A stretch of 47,755 nt of DNA from Pseudogracilibacillus sp037892545. GTDB taxonomy: Bacteria; Bacillota; Bacilli; Bacillales; Amphibacillaceae. How positions within the stretch are numbered: the first letter of the stretch is position 1; each line of letters starts with the position of its first letter. The translations under genes and the position numbers were made by a program. Where the stretch lies: the NCBI RefSeq assembly GCF_037892545.1, contig NZ_JBBKBG010000019.1, positions 1 to 47,755 on the forward strand, written 5' to 3'. Below the pieces are notes generated by a model. It was given only the letters and a program-made list of their open reading frames with translations, ran no database searches and was not told the DNA's origin. This document shows positions 1 through 8,188 of this stretch, in pieces.

Positions 1-1809
1 CGTGGAGACTATAGTACACAGAGAGTTGCGCCAAGCCCGATGGAAACACGTAATTCATTAGCACAATATAATCCGGGTAATGGTGAATTAAAGTTATATG
101 TTGGTTCACAAAACCCACATATTCATCGTATGGTCCTTTCAGAAGTGTTAGATTTTCCTGAACATCGATTGCAAGTAAAAGTGGCCGATATGGGTGGAGG
201 CTTTGGTGGGAAAATTGGTGTATATCCTGACGAAGCACTCGTGTCGTATGCGGCAATCGATCTAAAGCGTCCAGTGAAATGGGTAGAGACACGAAACGAA
301 CATTTCCAATCTGCAAATGCTGGACGAGATATGATGGTAGATGTAGAGCTTGCAGGAACGAAAGATGGAAAAATTACAGCAATTAGAGTGATAAATCATG
401 CTAATATCGGTGCGTATTTAGCAACATTCGGACCTGGGAACCCGACCATTGATTTTGGGTTAATGGTGTCTGGTCCATACAAAATACCGAAAGCACAAGT
501 TACAACATATGGAATGTATACAAACACGATGTCTGTAGATTCTTATCGTGGTGCTGGAAAGCCAGAAGTAACATTTATGTTAGAACGTGCTGTAAGTGAT
601 TTTGCTAAAGAGATCGGCATGGACCCTGTAGAGGTGCGCAAATTGAATTTTGCTCAAAAAGAAGAGTTCCCTTTTACAAATGCACAAGGGTTAGTATATG
701 ACAGTGGTGATTATGATAAGGCCTTAGATCGAGCAATAGAAATTGCCGATTATGAAAAACTACGAAAAGAGCAAAAACTTGCTTTGGAAGAAGGACGTTA
801 TATCGGTATCGGAATTTCCTCTTATGTTGAATTGTCCGGTTTTGGCCCTTCAGCAGTAGCAGGTGGCATCGGTTTTCAAGGAGGTATTTGGGAAAATTCG
901 ACGGTTCGTGTACACCCGACAGGAAAGGTAACAGTATTTACTGGTACTTCCCCGCATGGACAAGGCCATGATACGACGTTTACGCAAATTGTCGCAGATA
1001 AGCTTGGGATCCCATATGAAGATATCAATTTTGTTTTCAATGATACGAAAGCGGTTTCTATGGGGTGGGGAACATATGGATCACGATCTTTAGCAGTTGG
1101 AGGAAATGCAGTTGCCCTTTCGACTGATAAAGTGATAGAAAAAGGACGTATCATCGCAGCTCACCTATTACAATCAGAAGTAGAAAATGTCGCATTTGAA
1201 AAAGGTGTCTATTTTGTCAAATCTGACCCGACTATGCGAAAAACATTCCAAGAAATTGCGAAAGCAGCAAACTTTGCGTGGGATATGCCGGAAGGAATTG
1301 AGCCAGGATTAGAAGAAAAAACATTTTTTGATCCGTCGAATTTCACGTATCCATTCGGTACACATATTGTCGTTGTAGAGGTTGATCCAGAAACAGGACA
1401 TGTAGAAATTTTACGTTATATTTCTGTCGATGACTCTGGTAAAATTGTCAATCCACTCGTTGCAGAAGGGCAAATTTTAGGAGCTATTGCACAAGGTGTA
1501 GGACAAGCATTGTGGGAAGAAATTAAATATGATGACAAAGGTCAACTACAAACAGGTTCATTTATGGATTATACCATGCCGAAAGCGAGATTTTTCCCGA
1601 AAATTGAAATGGATTTTACAGAAACATTATCTCCTGTAAACCAACTAGGATCTAAAGGAGTTGCGGAATCTGGTGTAACTGGTTCCATTGCAGCTACTGC
1701 GAATGCGGTGATGGATGCACTTGCACCATTTAATGTCGACAATATTAGTCTTCCATTAACACCTGAAAAGGTTTGGAGAGCGATACAGAAAGGGGAGGGT
1801 AAACAATGA
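1..1809 (+). CDS. Molybdenum hydroxylase large subunit (CoxL/XdhA family), 5' truncated
   Basis: This is the molybdopterin-binding catalytic subunit of a xanthine dehydrogenase/CO dehydrogenase family enzyme, which hydroxylates carbon next to nitrogen or oxidises aldehydes using water. The frame is open from base 1, and the residues before the first ATG at 40 (QRVAPSPMETR) belong to the family, so the gene is cut by the window edge and that ATG is not the start. Counting from the ATG at 40, visible motifs are GGGFGGK at 52-58, SYRGAGKPE at 168-176 and GSKGVAESG with the presumed catalytic Glu at 543. The SYRGAGKPE loop is not the AYRCSFR loop of true form I CO dehydrogenase, so CO is an unlikely substrate. 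The stop overlaps the next start as ATGA. The [2Fe-2S] subunit is absent here and is presumably upstream. The substrate cannot be read from sequence; the context suggests an N-heterocycle, cyclic imine or aldehyde. Confidence 0.9.
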   Translation, partial: RGDYSTQRVAPSPMETRNSLAQYNPGNGELKLYVGSQNPHIHRMVLSEVLDFPEHRLQVKVADMGGGFGGKIGVYPDEALVSYAAIDLKRPVKWVETRNEHFQSANAGRDMMVDVELAGTKDGKITAIRVINHANIGAYLATFGPGNPTIDFGLMVSGPYKIPKAQVTTYGMYTNTMSVDSYRGAGKPEVTFMLERAVSDFAKEIGMDPVEVRKLNFAQKEEFPFTNAQGLVYDSGDYDKALDRAIEIADYEKLRKEQKLALEEGRYIGIGISSYVELSGFGPSAVAGGIGFQGGIWENSTVRVHPTGKVTVFTGTSPHGQGHDTTFTQIVADKLGIPYEDINFVFNDTKAVSMGWGTYGSRSLAVGGNAVALSTDKVIEKGRIIAAHLLQSEVENVAFEKGVYFVKSDPTMRKTFQEIAKAANFAWDMPEGIEPGLEEKTFFDPSNFTYPFGTHIVVVEVDPETGHVEILRYISVDDSGKIVNPLVAEGQILGAIAQGVGQALWEEIKYDDKGQLQTGSFMDYTMPKARFFPKIEMDFTETLSPVNQLGSKGVAESGVTGSIAATANAVMDALAPFNVDNISLPLTPEKVWRAIQKGEGKQ

Positions 1810-2663
1810 TTCCTGCAAAGTTCGATTATAAAAGAGCGAAAACAGTAGAGGAAGCTGTTCAATTATTAAAGGAAAGTGATGGGGAAGGAACCATTCTTGC
1901 AGGTGGACATAGTTTACTTCCTTTATTGAAATTTCGAATTACAACGCCTGGGTTATTAATTGACATTAGTAAAATAGAAGGATTAAAGGGTGCTCGTGTT
2001 GAAGAGAATCGTTTAGTTGTTGGTGCATTAACGACACATTATGATGTATCAAAAGATGAACTTATTTTAGAGAAAATCCCAGCGCTTGCCAAGGCAGCAA
2101 GTGTCATTGGAGATTTACAAATTCGTAATCGAGGTACGATTGGAGGTAATCTTGCACACGGGGATCCAGTTGCAGACTATCCAGCAGTAGCGATTGCATT
2201 AGACGCATCTTTAAAAGTTGTTAGTGAAGATGGCGAAGAAGATATACCGCTCGAAGGTTTTGTACTAGGACCATTAATTACATCGATTCCAGAGACTGGG
2301 GTGGTAACGGAAGTTAGTTTTGCATTACCACCAGCTCATGCAAAACAAACATATGTTAAGTTTTTTCACCCTGCGACAGCATATCCTGTAGTAGGAGTGG
2401 CGGTTATTGCAGGTGTTGATGAGAAAAATGAAATTGATTTTATCCGAGTCGGTATTACAGGAGTTGGAGATGTAGCATACCGTGCTGAAGAAGTCGAAGA
2501 TGCGCTAGAAGGACAAACCCCAACTGCTGAATTAATCGATGAAGCTGCACAGTTAGCTACCGAAGATGGAGATATGGGGGAAGACTTATTTGCATCAGAG
2601 GAATATCGTGAACATATCACGAAAGTATTTGTGAAACGAGCATTGCAAGAAGTACTGTTATAA
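1806..2663 (+). CDS. Molybdenum hydroxylase FAD-binding subunit (CoxM/XdhB family)
   Basis: This 285-residue medium subunit carries FAD and passes electrons from the iron-sulfur subunit to an acceptor. The typical FAD-binding motifs are present: AGGHS at 32-36 and the TIGGN loop at 111-115, followed by AHGDPVADYPAV. The C-terminal part matches the CO dehydrogenase flavoprotein C-terminal domain. It overlaps the large subunit by four bases (ATGA), which indicates translational coupling and a fixed subunit ratio. The length is normal for the family. Confidence 0.92.
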   Translation: MIPAKFDYKRAKTVEEAVQLLKESDGEGTILAGGHSLLPLLKFRITTPGLLIDISKIEGLKGARVEENRLVVGALTTHYDVSKDELILEKIPALAKAASVIGDLQIRNRGTIGGNLAHGDPVADYPAVAIALDASLKVVSEDGEEDIPLEGFVLGPLITSIPETGVVTEVSFALPPAHAKQTYVKFFHPATAYPVVGVAVIAGVDEKNEIDFIRVGITGVGDVAYRAEEVEDALEGQTPTAELIDEAAQLATEDGDMGEDLFASEEYREHITKVFVKRALQEVLL

Positions 2664-2671
2664 GAAGTAGC

Positions 2672-2719
2672 ATAATGGTAAAGAATAAGAAAATGAATGG
2701 TTCTTTACCATTATTTTTA
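2672..2719 (+). terminator. Intercistronic stem-loop between FAD subunit and maturation genes
   Basis: A perfect 14-base inverted repeat, ATAATGGTAAAGAA at 2672-2685 and TTCTTTACCATTAT at 2701-2714, encloses a 15-base loop and is followed by TTTTA. It lies just after the FAD subunit stop and before the XdhC gene on the same strand. It could be a partial terminator or an mRNA stabiliser that keeps the maturation proteins below the structural subunits. Confidence 0.65.
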
Positions 2720-2747
2720 CAAAGTTGTATCTGGAGGTAGGTACACA

Positions 2748-3068
2748 ATGAGAGAAAATGAAAAAGTATATGATGCAATTCAACAAGCAAAAAACAATGG
2801 TGTAAAAGCGGTTGTTGCAACAGTTGTAAAGGTGTATGGGTCGAGCTATCGCCGAGAAGGAGCCAAAATGTACGTAGATGAAACAGAACATCATGTCGGC
2901 TTAATATCTGGTGGATGTTTGGAATCTGATGTAAGAGAAGTAGCAAAAACCGTATTAGCATCTGGTACACCCTTATTGAAATGCTATGATATGGATGAAG
3001 ATTTAGTTTGGGGATTAGGATTAGGGTGTCCTGGAAAGGTGCAAGTATATATTGAACCAGTCTCATAG
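2748..3068 (+). CDS. XdhC/CoxI-type maturation factor, N-terminal domain protein
   Basis: This 106-residue protein matches the XdhC_CoxI N-terminal domain, which helps insert sulfurated molybdenum cofactor into molybdenum hydroxylases. Visible motifs are GSSYRREGAKM near the start, the conserved GGCLE and GLGLGCPGKVQVYIEP near the end. The start is the ATG at 2748 because CTGGAGGT lies just upstream; an in-frame ATG at 2697 sits in the preceding stem-loop. Classic XdhC proteins carry this domain fused to a Rossmann domain, but here the Rossmann part is the next gene. Confidence 0.85.
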   Translation: MRENEKVYDAIQQAKNNGVKAVVATVVKVYGSSYRREGAKMYVDETEHHVGLISGGCLESDVREVAKTVLASGTPLLKCYDMDEDLVWGLGLGCPGKVQVYIEPVS

Positions 3069-3090
3069 TAGAAGAAAGGGAGGGGAACAA

Positions 3091-3942
3091 ATGATGGAAG
3101 ATAAAGCGTATGCCCTTTGGTTGGCAGCAAATAAAGGAGAAGAAAAATGTTGTTTAGCGACGATTATCCAATTAGAAACAAAAGAAAAATATCGGCCATT
3201 GCGTTTATGTATGACGGAAAGTGGGAAAATAGAAACAACGATTGACCAAGCAGATATCATCCATGCGTTACGTCCTATCCTATTCGAGAAAATGCAGGCA
3301 CATCTTGGTCAATCAGAAATGCAAGAAGTAATATTGAAAAATGGAAATACAATCCAAGTTTTCGTAGATATGTTCATTCCGAAACCGAAAATCATTATTT
3401 TTGGTGCAGGGCATGATGCGATTCCAGTAGCACATTTCAGTCATGCATTAGGGTTTGAAACGACGATAGTAGATGCCCGTGAAACGTTTAATACTGTGGA
3501 AAATTTCCCAAATTGTGTGCGTATTATTGCACATCCTTCATCCTTTACGGAAAAAGTTCCGGTCTCTTCTTTTACGTACGTGATTATTATGAATCACCAT
3601 ATTGAAAAAGACCGTGAAACATTACAATTTGCATTACAATCACCTTCCCCTTATGTTGGTGTCTTAGGTCCCCGCTCAAGAAGAGAAAAGATGCTTGCTC
3701 AATTAAAAGAAGATGGTGTGATGTTTTCAAGTGAAATACTCCAAAAAATGCATAATCCAATTGGATTAGATATAGGTGCAGAAACACCGGAAGAGATTGC
3801 AATCAGTATTTTAAGTGAAATTATTGCTGTTCAAAAAGGGCATCAAGGTGGATTTTTACATGACCAACATCAAATCCATCGCCATACTTCTACATATGAG
3901 AAAGTAGGAAAGGGAATAACCTATGTGCAAGGAACCAATTAA
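3091..3942 (+). CDS. XdhC family protein with C-terminal Rossmann domain
   Basis: This 283-residue protein is the second half of a split XdhC maturation system. Its C-terminal half carries the XdhC Rossmann fold: PKIIIFGAGHDAIPVAHF, then VDAR, VIIMNHHIEKD, and YVGVLGPRSRREKM, ending with the signature PIGLDIGAETPEEIAISILSEI. The first 110 residues are a degenerate CoxI-like region without the GGCLE motif. The start at 3091 follows AAAGGGAGGGG; a second ATG directly follows. The last 20 bases overlap the MocA-like gene, so the three maturation genes are probably translated together. The expected role is to bind and protect molybdenum cofactor for the hydroxylase encoded upstream. Confidence 0.85.
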   Translation: MMEDKAYALWLAANKGEEKCCLATIIQLETKEKYRPLRLCMTESGKIETTIDQADIIHALRPILFEKMQAHLGQSEMQEVILKNGNTIQVFVDMFIPKPKIIIFGAGHDAIPVAHFSHALGFETTIVDARETFNTVENFPNCVRIIAHPSSFTEKVPVSSFTYVIIMNHHIEKDRETLQFALQSPSPYVGVLGPRSRREKMLAQLKEDGVMFSSEILQKMHNPIGLDIGAETPEEIAISILSEIIAVQKGHQGGFLHDQHQIHRHTSTYEKVGKGITYVQGTN

Positions 3943-4540
3943 CGCTTGTGTTCTTGCAGCAGGAAAAGGAAGCAAAATGGGAAGAACGAAACAACTTCTC
4001 CCATTTTCTGAAAAGCCGATGTTACAACATGTAATCGATAAAATTCTCGCCTTTCCTTTTCATCATGTTTATGGTGTGATAGGACATGAATATGAAAAAA
4101 TAATGGAGAGCGTTCAAGTACATGATGAACGTTTTTCTTGGCTTATAAATCACACATATAAAGAGGGACAAAGCACCTCTTTAAAAAGAGTATTTGAAAT
4201 ATCTTCTCAACCAATCGTCATTTTTTTAGGGGATGTATTATTTATCCAAGATGACACAATCAAACGGGTTATAAAGAATGGGCAACAATATACATGTGAT
4301 ATGCCAATTATGATACGTCCAAAACATAAAGGGAAAGTTGGTCATCCAGTATATGTTAACAATATCCCTCCTCAGATTGTGGATCAATTACGAGGGGATG
4401 AGGGATTACGGGCGATTCAAACAGAGAAGATAAAACGCGTATTCATCGAAGTAGATGATCCGTTTATACATGAAGATATCGATACGTTTGAACAATATAA
4501 AGTAGCACTTGCGAAATGGAATGATGTGGAACATGATTGA
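3923..4540 (+). CDS. MocA/MobA-like molybdenum cofactor nucleotidyltransferase
   Basis: This 205-residue protein belongs to the MobA-like NTP transferase family, and its place beside XdhC genes suggests it attaches CMP or GMP to molybdopterin for the hydroxylase, as MocA or PucB do. The N-terminal signature is LAAGKGSKMGRTKQLLPF at about 11-28. The metal-binding motif usually written GDQP is GDVL here, keeping the Asp. The conserved GHPVY follows a KHKGK stretch. The reading frame overlaps the preceding XdhC gene by 20 bases. Which nucleotide it uses cannot be seen. Confidence 0.8.
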   Translation: MCKEPINACVLAAGKGSKMGRTKQLLPFSEKPMLQHVIDKILAFPFHHVYGVIGHEYEKIMESVQVHDERFSWLINHTYKEGQSTSLKRVFEISSQPIVIFLGDVLFIQDDTIKRVIKNGQQYTCDMPIMIRPKHKGKVGHPVYVNNIPPQIVDQLRGDEGLRAIQTEKIKRVFIEVDDPFIHEDIDTFEQYKVALAKWNDVEHD

Positions 4541-4659
4541 AGATGTTCAAATAAAGTTTGGTACCATTCATTTATTTTTTTGGTCCTTTGATAAAAGTGA
4601 ACAACGTGTTAATTTTATTGTAAGAACATTTTGAAAAGATGTTTTTTAATATCGTTCTA

Positions 4660-4675
4660 TTGAAAGCGATTACAT
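4660..4675 (+). promoter_or_regulatory. Catabolite-responsive element (cre), CcpA site
   Basis: The sequence TTGAAAGCGATTACAT matches the Bacillus cre consensus WTGNNARCGNWWWCAW at every position. It lies just before the AGAAGGAG ribosome binding site of the PxpB-like gene. A cre placed between promoter and gene normally lets CcpA with HPr-Ser-P block transcription when preferred sugars are present. No convincing sigma-A promoter was identified in this 153-base gap, so the transcription start is unknown. Confidence 0.7.
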
Positions 4676-4693
4676 GAGAAGGAGTGGAAATGT

Positions 4694-5563
4694 ATGATTC
4701 GTTATGAATATGGTGGCGATGAGTTTATTTTCGTTGAGTTGTCAGAAGAGATGAGTCTAGAAGCAAACTTTAAAGCGATGGCTATTACGAATAAATTAAA
4801 AGAGGAAAATTTAAATAGTATTATCGATATTTGTCCCGGAAACGCTTCATTTATGATTCGGTTTGTTCCGGAAGAAATTCATCCGAATGAAGTGATAGAG
4901 AAATTAAAGAAGTTAGAAGCTGAAGTGTCTTGGGAGGACATGACAATTAATTCACGTATCGTTGATGTTCCGATCTTTTTTGAAGATCCTTGGACACATG
5001 AAGTGTTAATGCGCTTCAGGGATCGACATCAAGATCCGGAAAGTACGGATTTAGAATATGCTGCACGCATTAATGGGTATGATTCCAAAGAGGATTTAAT
5101 AAAAGCGATGACAGATTCTCCTTATCTCGTTTCGATGATTGGTTTTGTGCCAGGTCTTCCTTGGTGTTATCAAATGGTGCCACAAGAAAAACAGATTGAA
5201 GTACCAAAATATGTGAGACCTCGTACGTTTACACCAGAAAGGGCATTTGGATTTGGTGGAGCGTTTGCAGTTATTTATCCTGTAGAAGGAGCTGGAGGGT
5301 ACCAATTATTCGGTACAGCTGCAGCACCAATTTATGAAAAAGAACAGCGAAATAAAGATTTTAAAGATGATATGACGTTCCCAAGACAAGGCGATATTTT
5401 TAGATATCGAAGCGTTACATTGGACGAATACAATGCTATACGTAAGGAAGTAGAAGAAGGAACATTTGAATATTTAACGAAAGATTTCTCGTATAAACCA
5501 CAAGATGTATTGAAAGATCCGAAAGCATTTTCTGAAGATGTGATAAGGAGGTTATATGCATGA
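4694..5563 (+). CDS. PxpB/KipI-like carboxyltransferase subunit (allophanate hydrolase subunit 1 family)
   Basis: This 289-residue protein belongs to the KipI/PxpB family, which forms half of the carboxyltransferase fold also found in urea carboxylase. The family motif GFxPGF appears as GFVPGLPW at 150-157, and the second motif as RPRTFTPERAFGFGGAFA followed by YPVEGAGGYQLFG. It is about 50 residues longer than B. subtilis KipI or E. coli PxpB and lacks their usual HPTYRSL motif, so it is a divergent branch. Its stop overlaps the PxpC-like start (ATGA). With the biotin carrier and biotin carboxylase downstream, it probably transfers CO2 from carboxybiotin to a substrate rather than acting as a Kip-type sporulation kinase inhibitor. 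Confidence 0.85.
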   Translation: MIRYEYGGDEFIFVELSEEMSLEANFKAMAITNKLKEENLNSIIDICPGNASFMIRFVPEEIHPNEVIEKLKKLEAEVSWEDMTINSRIVDVPIFFEDPWTHEVLMRFRDRHQDPESTDLEYAARINGYDSKEDLIKAMTDSPYLVSMIGFVPGLPWCYQMVPQEKQIEVPKYVRPRTFTPERAFGFGGAFAVIYPVEGAGGYQLFGTAAAPIYEKEQRNKDFKDDMTFPRQGDIFRYRSVTLDEYNAIRKEVEEGTFEYLTKDFSYKPQDVLKDPKAFSEDVIRRLYA

Positions 5564-6531
5564 TTAAAGTATTGCAACCTGGTTTACAAACGACGGTGCA
5601 AGATATTGGAAGAATTGGTCATTACGAAGTAGGTATGCCACCATCAGGAGCGATGGATAAATATGCATTTACGACGAGTAATTTACTTGTTGGAAATGAT
5701 GAAAATAGTGCGGTTCTAGAAATTACATATATGGGACCGAAACTACAATTTGAAGAAGATGCGGTCATCGCTATGACAGGTGGAGAAATTCCACCCAAAA
5801 TTAATGATGAACCTGTTGGAATGTGGGAAACATTAGAAATAAAGGCCGGAGATGTTCTATCTTTTGACTTTGTAAAAGGTGGAGCACGTGTGTATCTAGC
5901 AGTTCGTGGTGGGATCGATGTACCAGTTATTATGGAATCACGTTCCACATACACATTATGTGGCATTGGTGGGTTAGATGGTCGTCCATTACAAGAGGGA
6001 GATGTTTTAGCAATCGGGAATGAAGCGAGGGTAGATGTACAAATTGGTCAATCAATTGATGCTTCTCTTATTCCTACATATGGAAAGAGCCATGAAATTA
6101 GAGTGATTATGGGTTTATGTAGTTACCGACTAACAGAAGAAAGTAAACAAAAATTCTTTGATTTAGAATGGCAAGTAACACCTGAAGCCAATCGAGTCGG
6201 ATACCGTTTCAAAGGGGAAAGATTGAACTTTGTAGAGAGAGAACAACCATTTGGTGCAGGTAGTAACCCGTCTAACGTGGTTGATTTAGGGTATCCAATC
6301 GGTTCTATTCAAGTACCTGACGGCGTTGAGCCGATTGCATTATTAAATGATGCTGTAACAGGTGGTGGATATGTAACGATTGCAACAATTATTAGTACGG
6401 ATTTAGATAAAATGGCACAAATTAAATCGGGAGAAAAAGTAAAGTTTGTTTCTTTAACGATTGAAGAAGCGCTAGAAGCTAGAAAAGAAGTAAAAGAAAA
6501 ATTAGATCAAATTAGAAAACAATTAATATAG
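5560..6531 (+). CDS. PxpC/KipA-like carboxyltransferase subunit (allophanate hydrolase subunit 2 family)
   Basis: This 323-residue protein is the partner half of the carboxyltransferase. The family N-terminal signature is clear: TTVQDIGRIGHYEVGMPPSG at about 11-30, then AMDKYAF and VGNDENSAVLEITYMGP. The C-terminal part has GSNPSNV, GSIQVPDGVEPIALLND and TGGGYVTIATIISTDL, as in PxpC and in urea carboxylase. Start overlaps the previous stop by four bases, so the two subunits are coupled. In 5-oxoprolinase, PxpB and PxpC work with PxpA on a lactam; here the same pair sits with biotin enzymes. Confidence 0.88.
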   Translation: MIKVLQPGLQTTVQDIGRIGHYEVGMPPSGAMDKYAFTTSNLLVGNDENSAVLEITYMGPKLQFEEDAVIAMTGGEIPPKINDEPVGMWETLEIKAGDVLSFDFVKGGARVYLAVRGGIDVPVIMESRSTYTLCGIGGLDGRPLQEGDVLAIGNEARVDVQIGQSIDASLIPTYGKSHEIRVIMGLCSYRLTEESKQKFFDLEWQVTPEANRVGYRFKGERLNFVEREQPFGAGSNPSNVVDLGYPIGSIQVPDGVEPIALLNDAVTGGGYVTIATIISTDLDKMAQIKSGEKVKFVSLTIEEALEARKEVKEKLDQIRKQLI

Positions 6532-6549
6532 TTATTGGAGGAATATGAA

Positions 6550-6789
6550 ATGAGTAGTCAAAATGTTGTATCACCAATTCCAGGAGTATTTTATCGTAAA
6601 CCAGCACCAGATCAAGATGTGTATGTAAAGGAAGGAGAGGCGGTAAAAACTGGGGATGTGGTCGGTTTAGTAGAAGTAATGAAAAATTTCTATGAAGTAA
6701 AAGCAGAAGTGGATGGAGTATTAAAAGAGTTTTTAGTAGAAGACCAAACAATGTTAGAAGCAGGTCAAGATATTGCAGTAATTGAATAA
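6550..6789 (+). CDS. Short biotin carboxyl carrier protein
   Basis: This 79-residue protein is little more than a biotinyl domain. The biotin attachment site is VEVMKNF with Lys45, and the surrounding pattern of PIPGVFYRKPAP, VKEGEAVKTGDVV and a final AGQDIAVIE matches carrier domains. It lacks the N-terminal half and Pro/Ala linker of AccB, so it is not the housekeeping fatty acid carrier. The start is ATG 6550 with GGAGGAA six bases upstream; an in-frame TTG at 6535 overlaps that site. It should carry carboxyl groups between the downstream biotin carboxylase and the PxpB/PxpC-like carboxyltransferase. Confidence 0.9.
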   Translation: MSSQNVVSPIPGVFYRKPAPDQDVYVKEGEAVKTGDVVGLVEVMKNFYEVKAEVDGVLKEFLVEDQTMLEAGQDIAVIE

Positions 6790-6823
6790 TCATAGTTTGG
6801 GGAAGAGGCAGAGGTGAAAGGAT

Positions 6824-8164
6824 TTGGCTTTATTTGAAAAAGTATTAATTGCTAATCGTGGCGAAATAGCGAGACGTATTATTCGTACTTGTGACAGAAT
6901 TGGAATTAAAACGGTCGCTATTTATTCTGATGCAGATGCAGAAGCTCCATTTGTGAAAGAAGCAACGGAGGCAATAAGTATAGGCGGAACTTTAGCGAAG
7001 GACAGCTATTTAAATATAGATAAAGTAATAACGATTGCAAAGGAACGAGGGGTGGATGCGATTCACCCGGGGTATGGATTTTTATCAGAAAACGCCAAAT
7101 TTGTCGAGCGTTGTGAGGAAGCGGGTATTACGTTTATCGGTCCAGATAAAGAGACGATGGAAGTAATGGGAAGTAAATTACTTTCTCGAAATAAAATGAT
7201 TGAGGCTGGTGTTCCGGTCGTACCTGGAGCAGATGGACGGCTTGAATCCTTAGAGGAAGCAAAACAGGTGGCAACAAAGCTTGGTTATCCACTCATGTTA
7301 AAAGCAAGTGCTGGTGGTGGAGGCATCGGGATGAAGCTCGTACAAAATGAGGAAGAACTAGTATCAGCTTATGAAACGACTAAAACACAAGCGAAAAATT
7401 TCTTTTCAGATGATCAAATCTTTTTAGAGAAATGGATTGATGAGCCACGCCATATTGAAGTACAAATCGCGGCAGATAAGAGAGGGAATGTGATTCATTT
7501 ATTCGAAAGAGAGTGTTCTGTTCAACGTAGACATCAAAAAGTAATAGAAGAGTCACCTTCCCCCTTTTTAACGGATTCCTTGCGTGAACAATTGCTAGAG
7601 GCAGCAGTACAAGGTGTAAAACATATCGGATATTCCAATTTAGGTACGATGGAATTTATCTTTGATAAAGATGGGAACTTTTACTTTTTAGAGATGAATA
7701 CGAGATTACAAGTAGAACATCCAGTAACCGAAGAAGTAACAGGTCTTGATTTAATAGAATGGCAATTACGGATTGCAGCAAATGAAATTTTACCATTAGC
7801 ACAAGAGGAAATAAAGTTTGAAGGGCATGCCATTGAAAGTCGGTTATATGCAGAGGACCCAAAAACATATTTTCCATCACCTGGAAAAATTTCGAAGTTA
7901 GTTTTACCTGAAGGTGTTGGACGATTTGACTTTGGAATTGAAGAAGGAACCGATGTGACGCCATTTTATGATCCGATGGTTGGAAAAATTATTGTCCATG
8001 GAGCAGACCGTAATGACGCGATTGCTAAAAAGCGAAAAGTGTTAGAACAAATGGAAGTAGAAGGAATTACTTGTAATTTACCATTATTGCAAAGAATTAT
8101 GGATGCAGCAGCATTCACTACTGGAAATTATACGACGAAATTTTTAGATGAGTTTAATAAATAA
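6824..8164 (+). CDS. Biotin carboxylase (AccC family)
   Basis: This 446-residue ATP-grasp enzyme carboxylates biotin on the carrier protein using ATP and bicarbonate. Visible landmarks are the N-terminal KVLIANRGEIARRI, the glycine-rich loop GGGGIGMK at 164-171, ERECSVQRRHQKV around 228-240, and the signature FLEMNTRLQVEHPVTE at 288-303. The length equals that of stand-alone AccC. The start is TTG 6824, preceded by GAGGTGAAAGGA. No carboxyltransferase of the AccA/AccD type is nearby, and the operon has the PxpB/C type, so this is likely a dedicated component of a lactam- or amide-type carboxylase. Confidence 0.93.
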   Translation: MALFEKVLIANRGEIARRIIRTCDRIGIKTVAIYSDADAEAPFVKEATEAISIGGTLAKDSYLNIDKVITIAKERGVDAIHPGYGFLSENAKFVERCEEAGITFIGPDKETMEVMGSKLLSRNKMIEAGVPVVPGADGRLESLEEAKQVATKLGYPLMLKASAGGGGIGMKLVQNEEELVSAYETTKTQAKNFFSDDQIFLEKWIDEPRHIEVQIAADKRGNVIHLFERECSVQRRHQKVIEESPSPFLTDSLREQLLEAAVQGVKHIGYSNLGTMEFIFDKDGNFYFLEMNTRLQVEHPVTEEVTGLDLIEWQLRIAANEILPLAQEEIKFEGHAIESRLYAEDPKTYFPSPGKISKLVLPEGVGRFDFGIEEGTDVTPFYDPMVGKIIVHGADRNDAIAKKRKVLEQMEVEGITCNLPLLQRIMDAAAFTTGNYTTKFLDEFNK

Positions 8165-8188
8165 TGAATGGATTGTGTGGTGGACAAA

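Noticed and set aside
1..1809. True carbon monoxide dehydrogenase
   Set aside because: The active-site loop is SYRGAGKPE, not the AYRCSFR loop of form I CO dehydrogenases.
2617..3090. Long open frame on the minus strand across the XdhC gene
   Set aside because: It lies opposite a well-supported gene, has a composition rich in Leu and His typical of antisense frames, and has no ribosome binding site.
4694..6531. KipI/KipA sporulation kinase inhibitor system
   Set aside because: The family match is real, but the partners are biotin enzymes and PxpA, and the PxpB-like motifs differ, so a metabolic carboxylase role is more likely.
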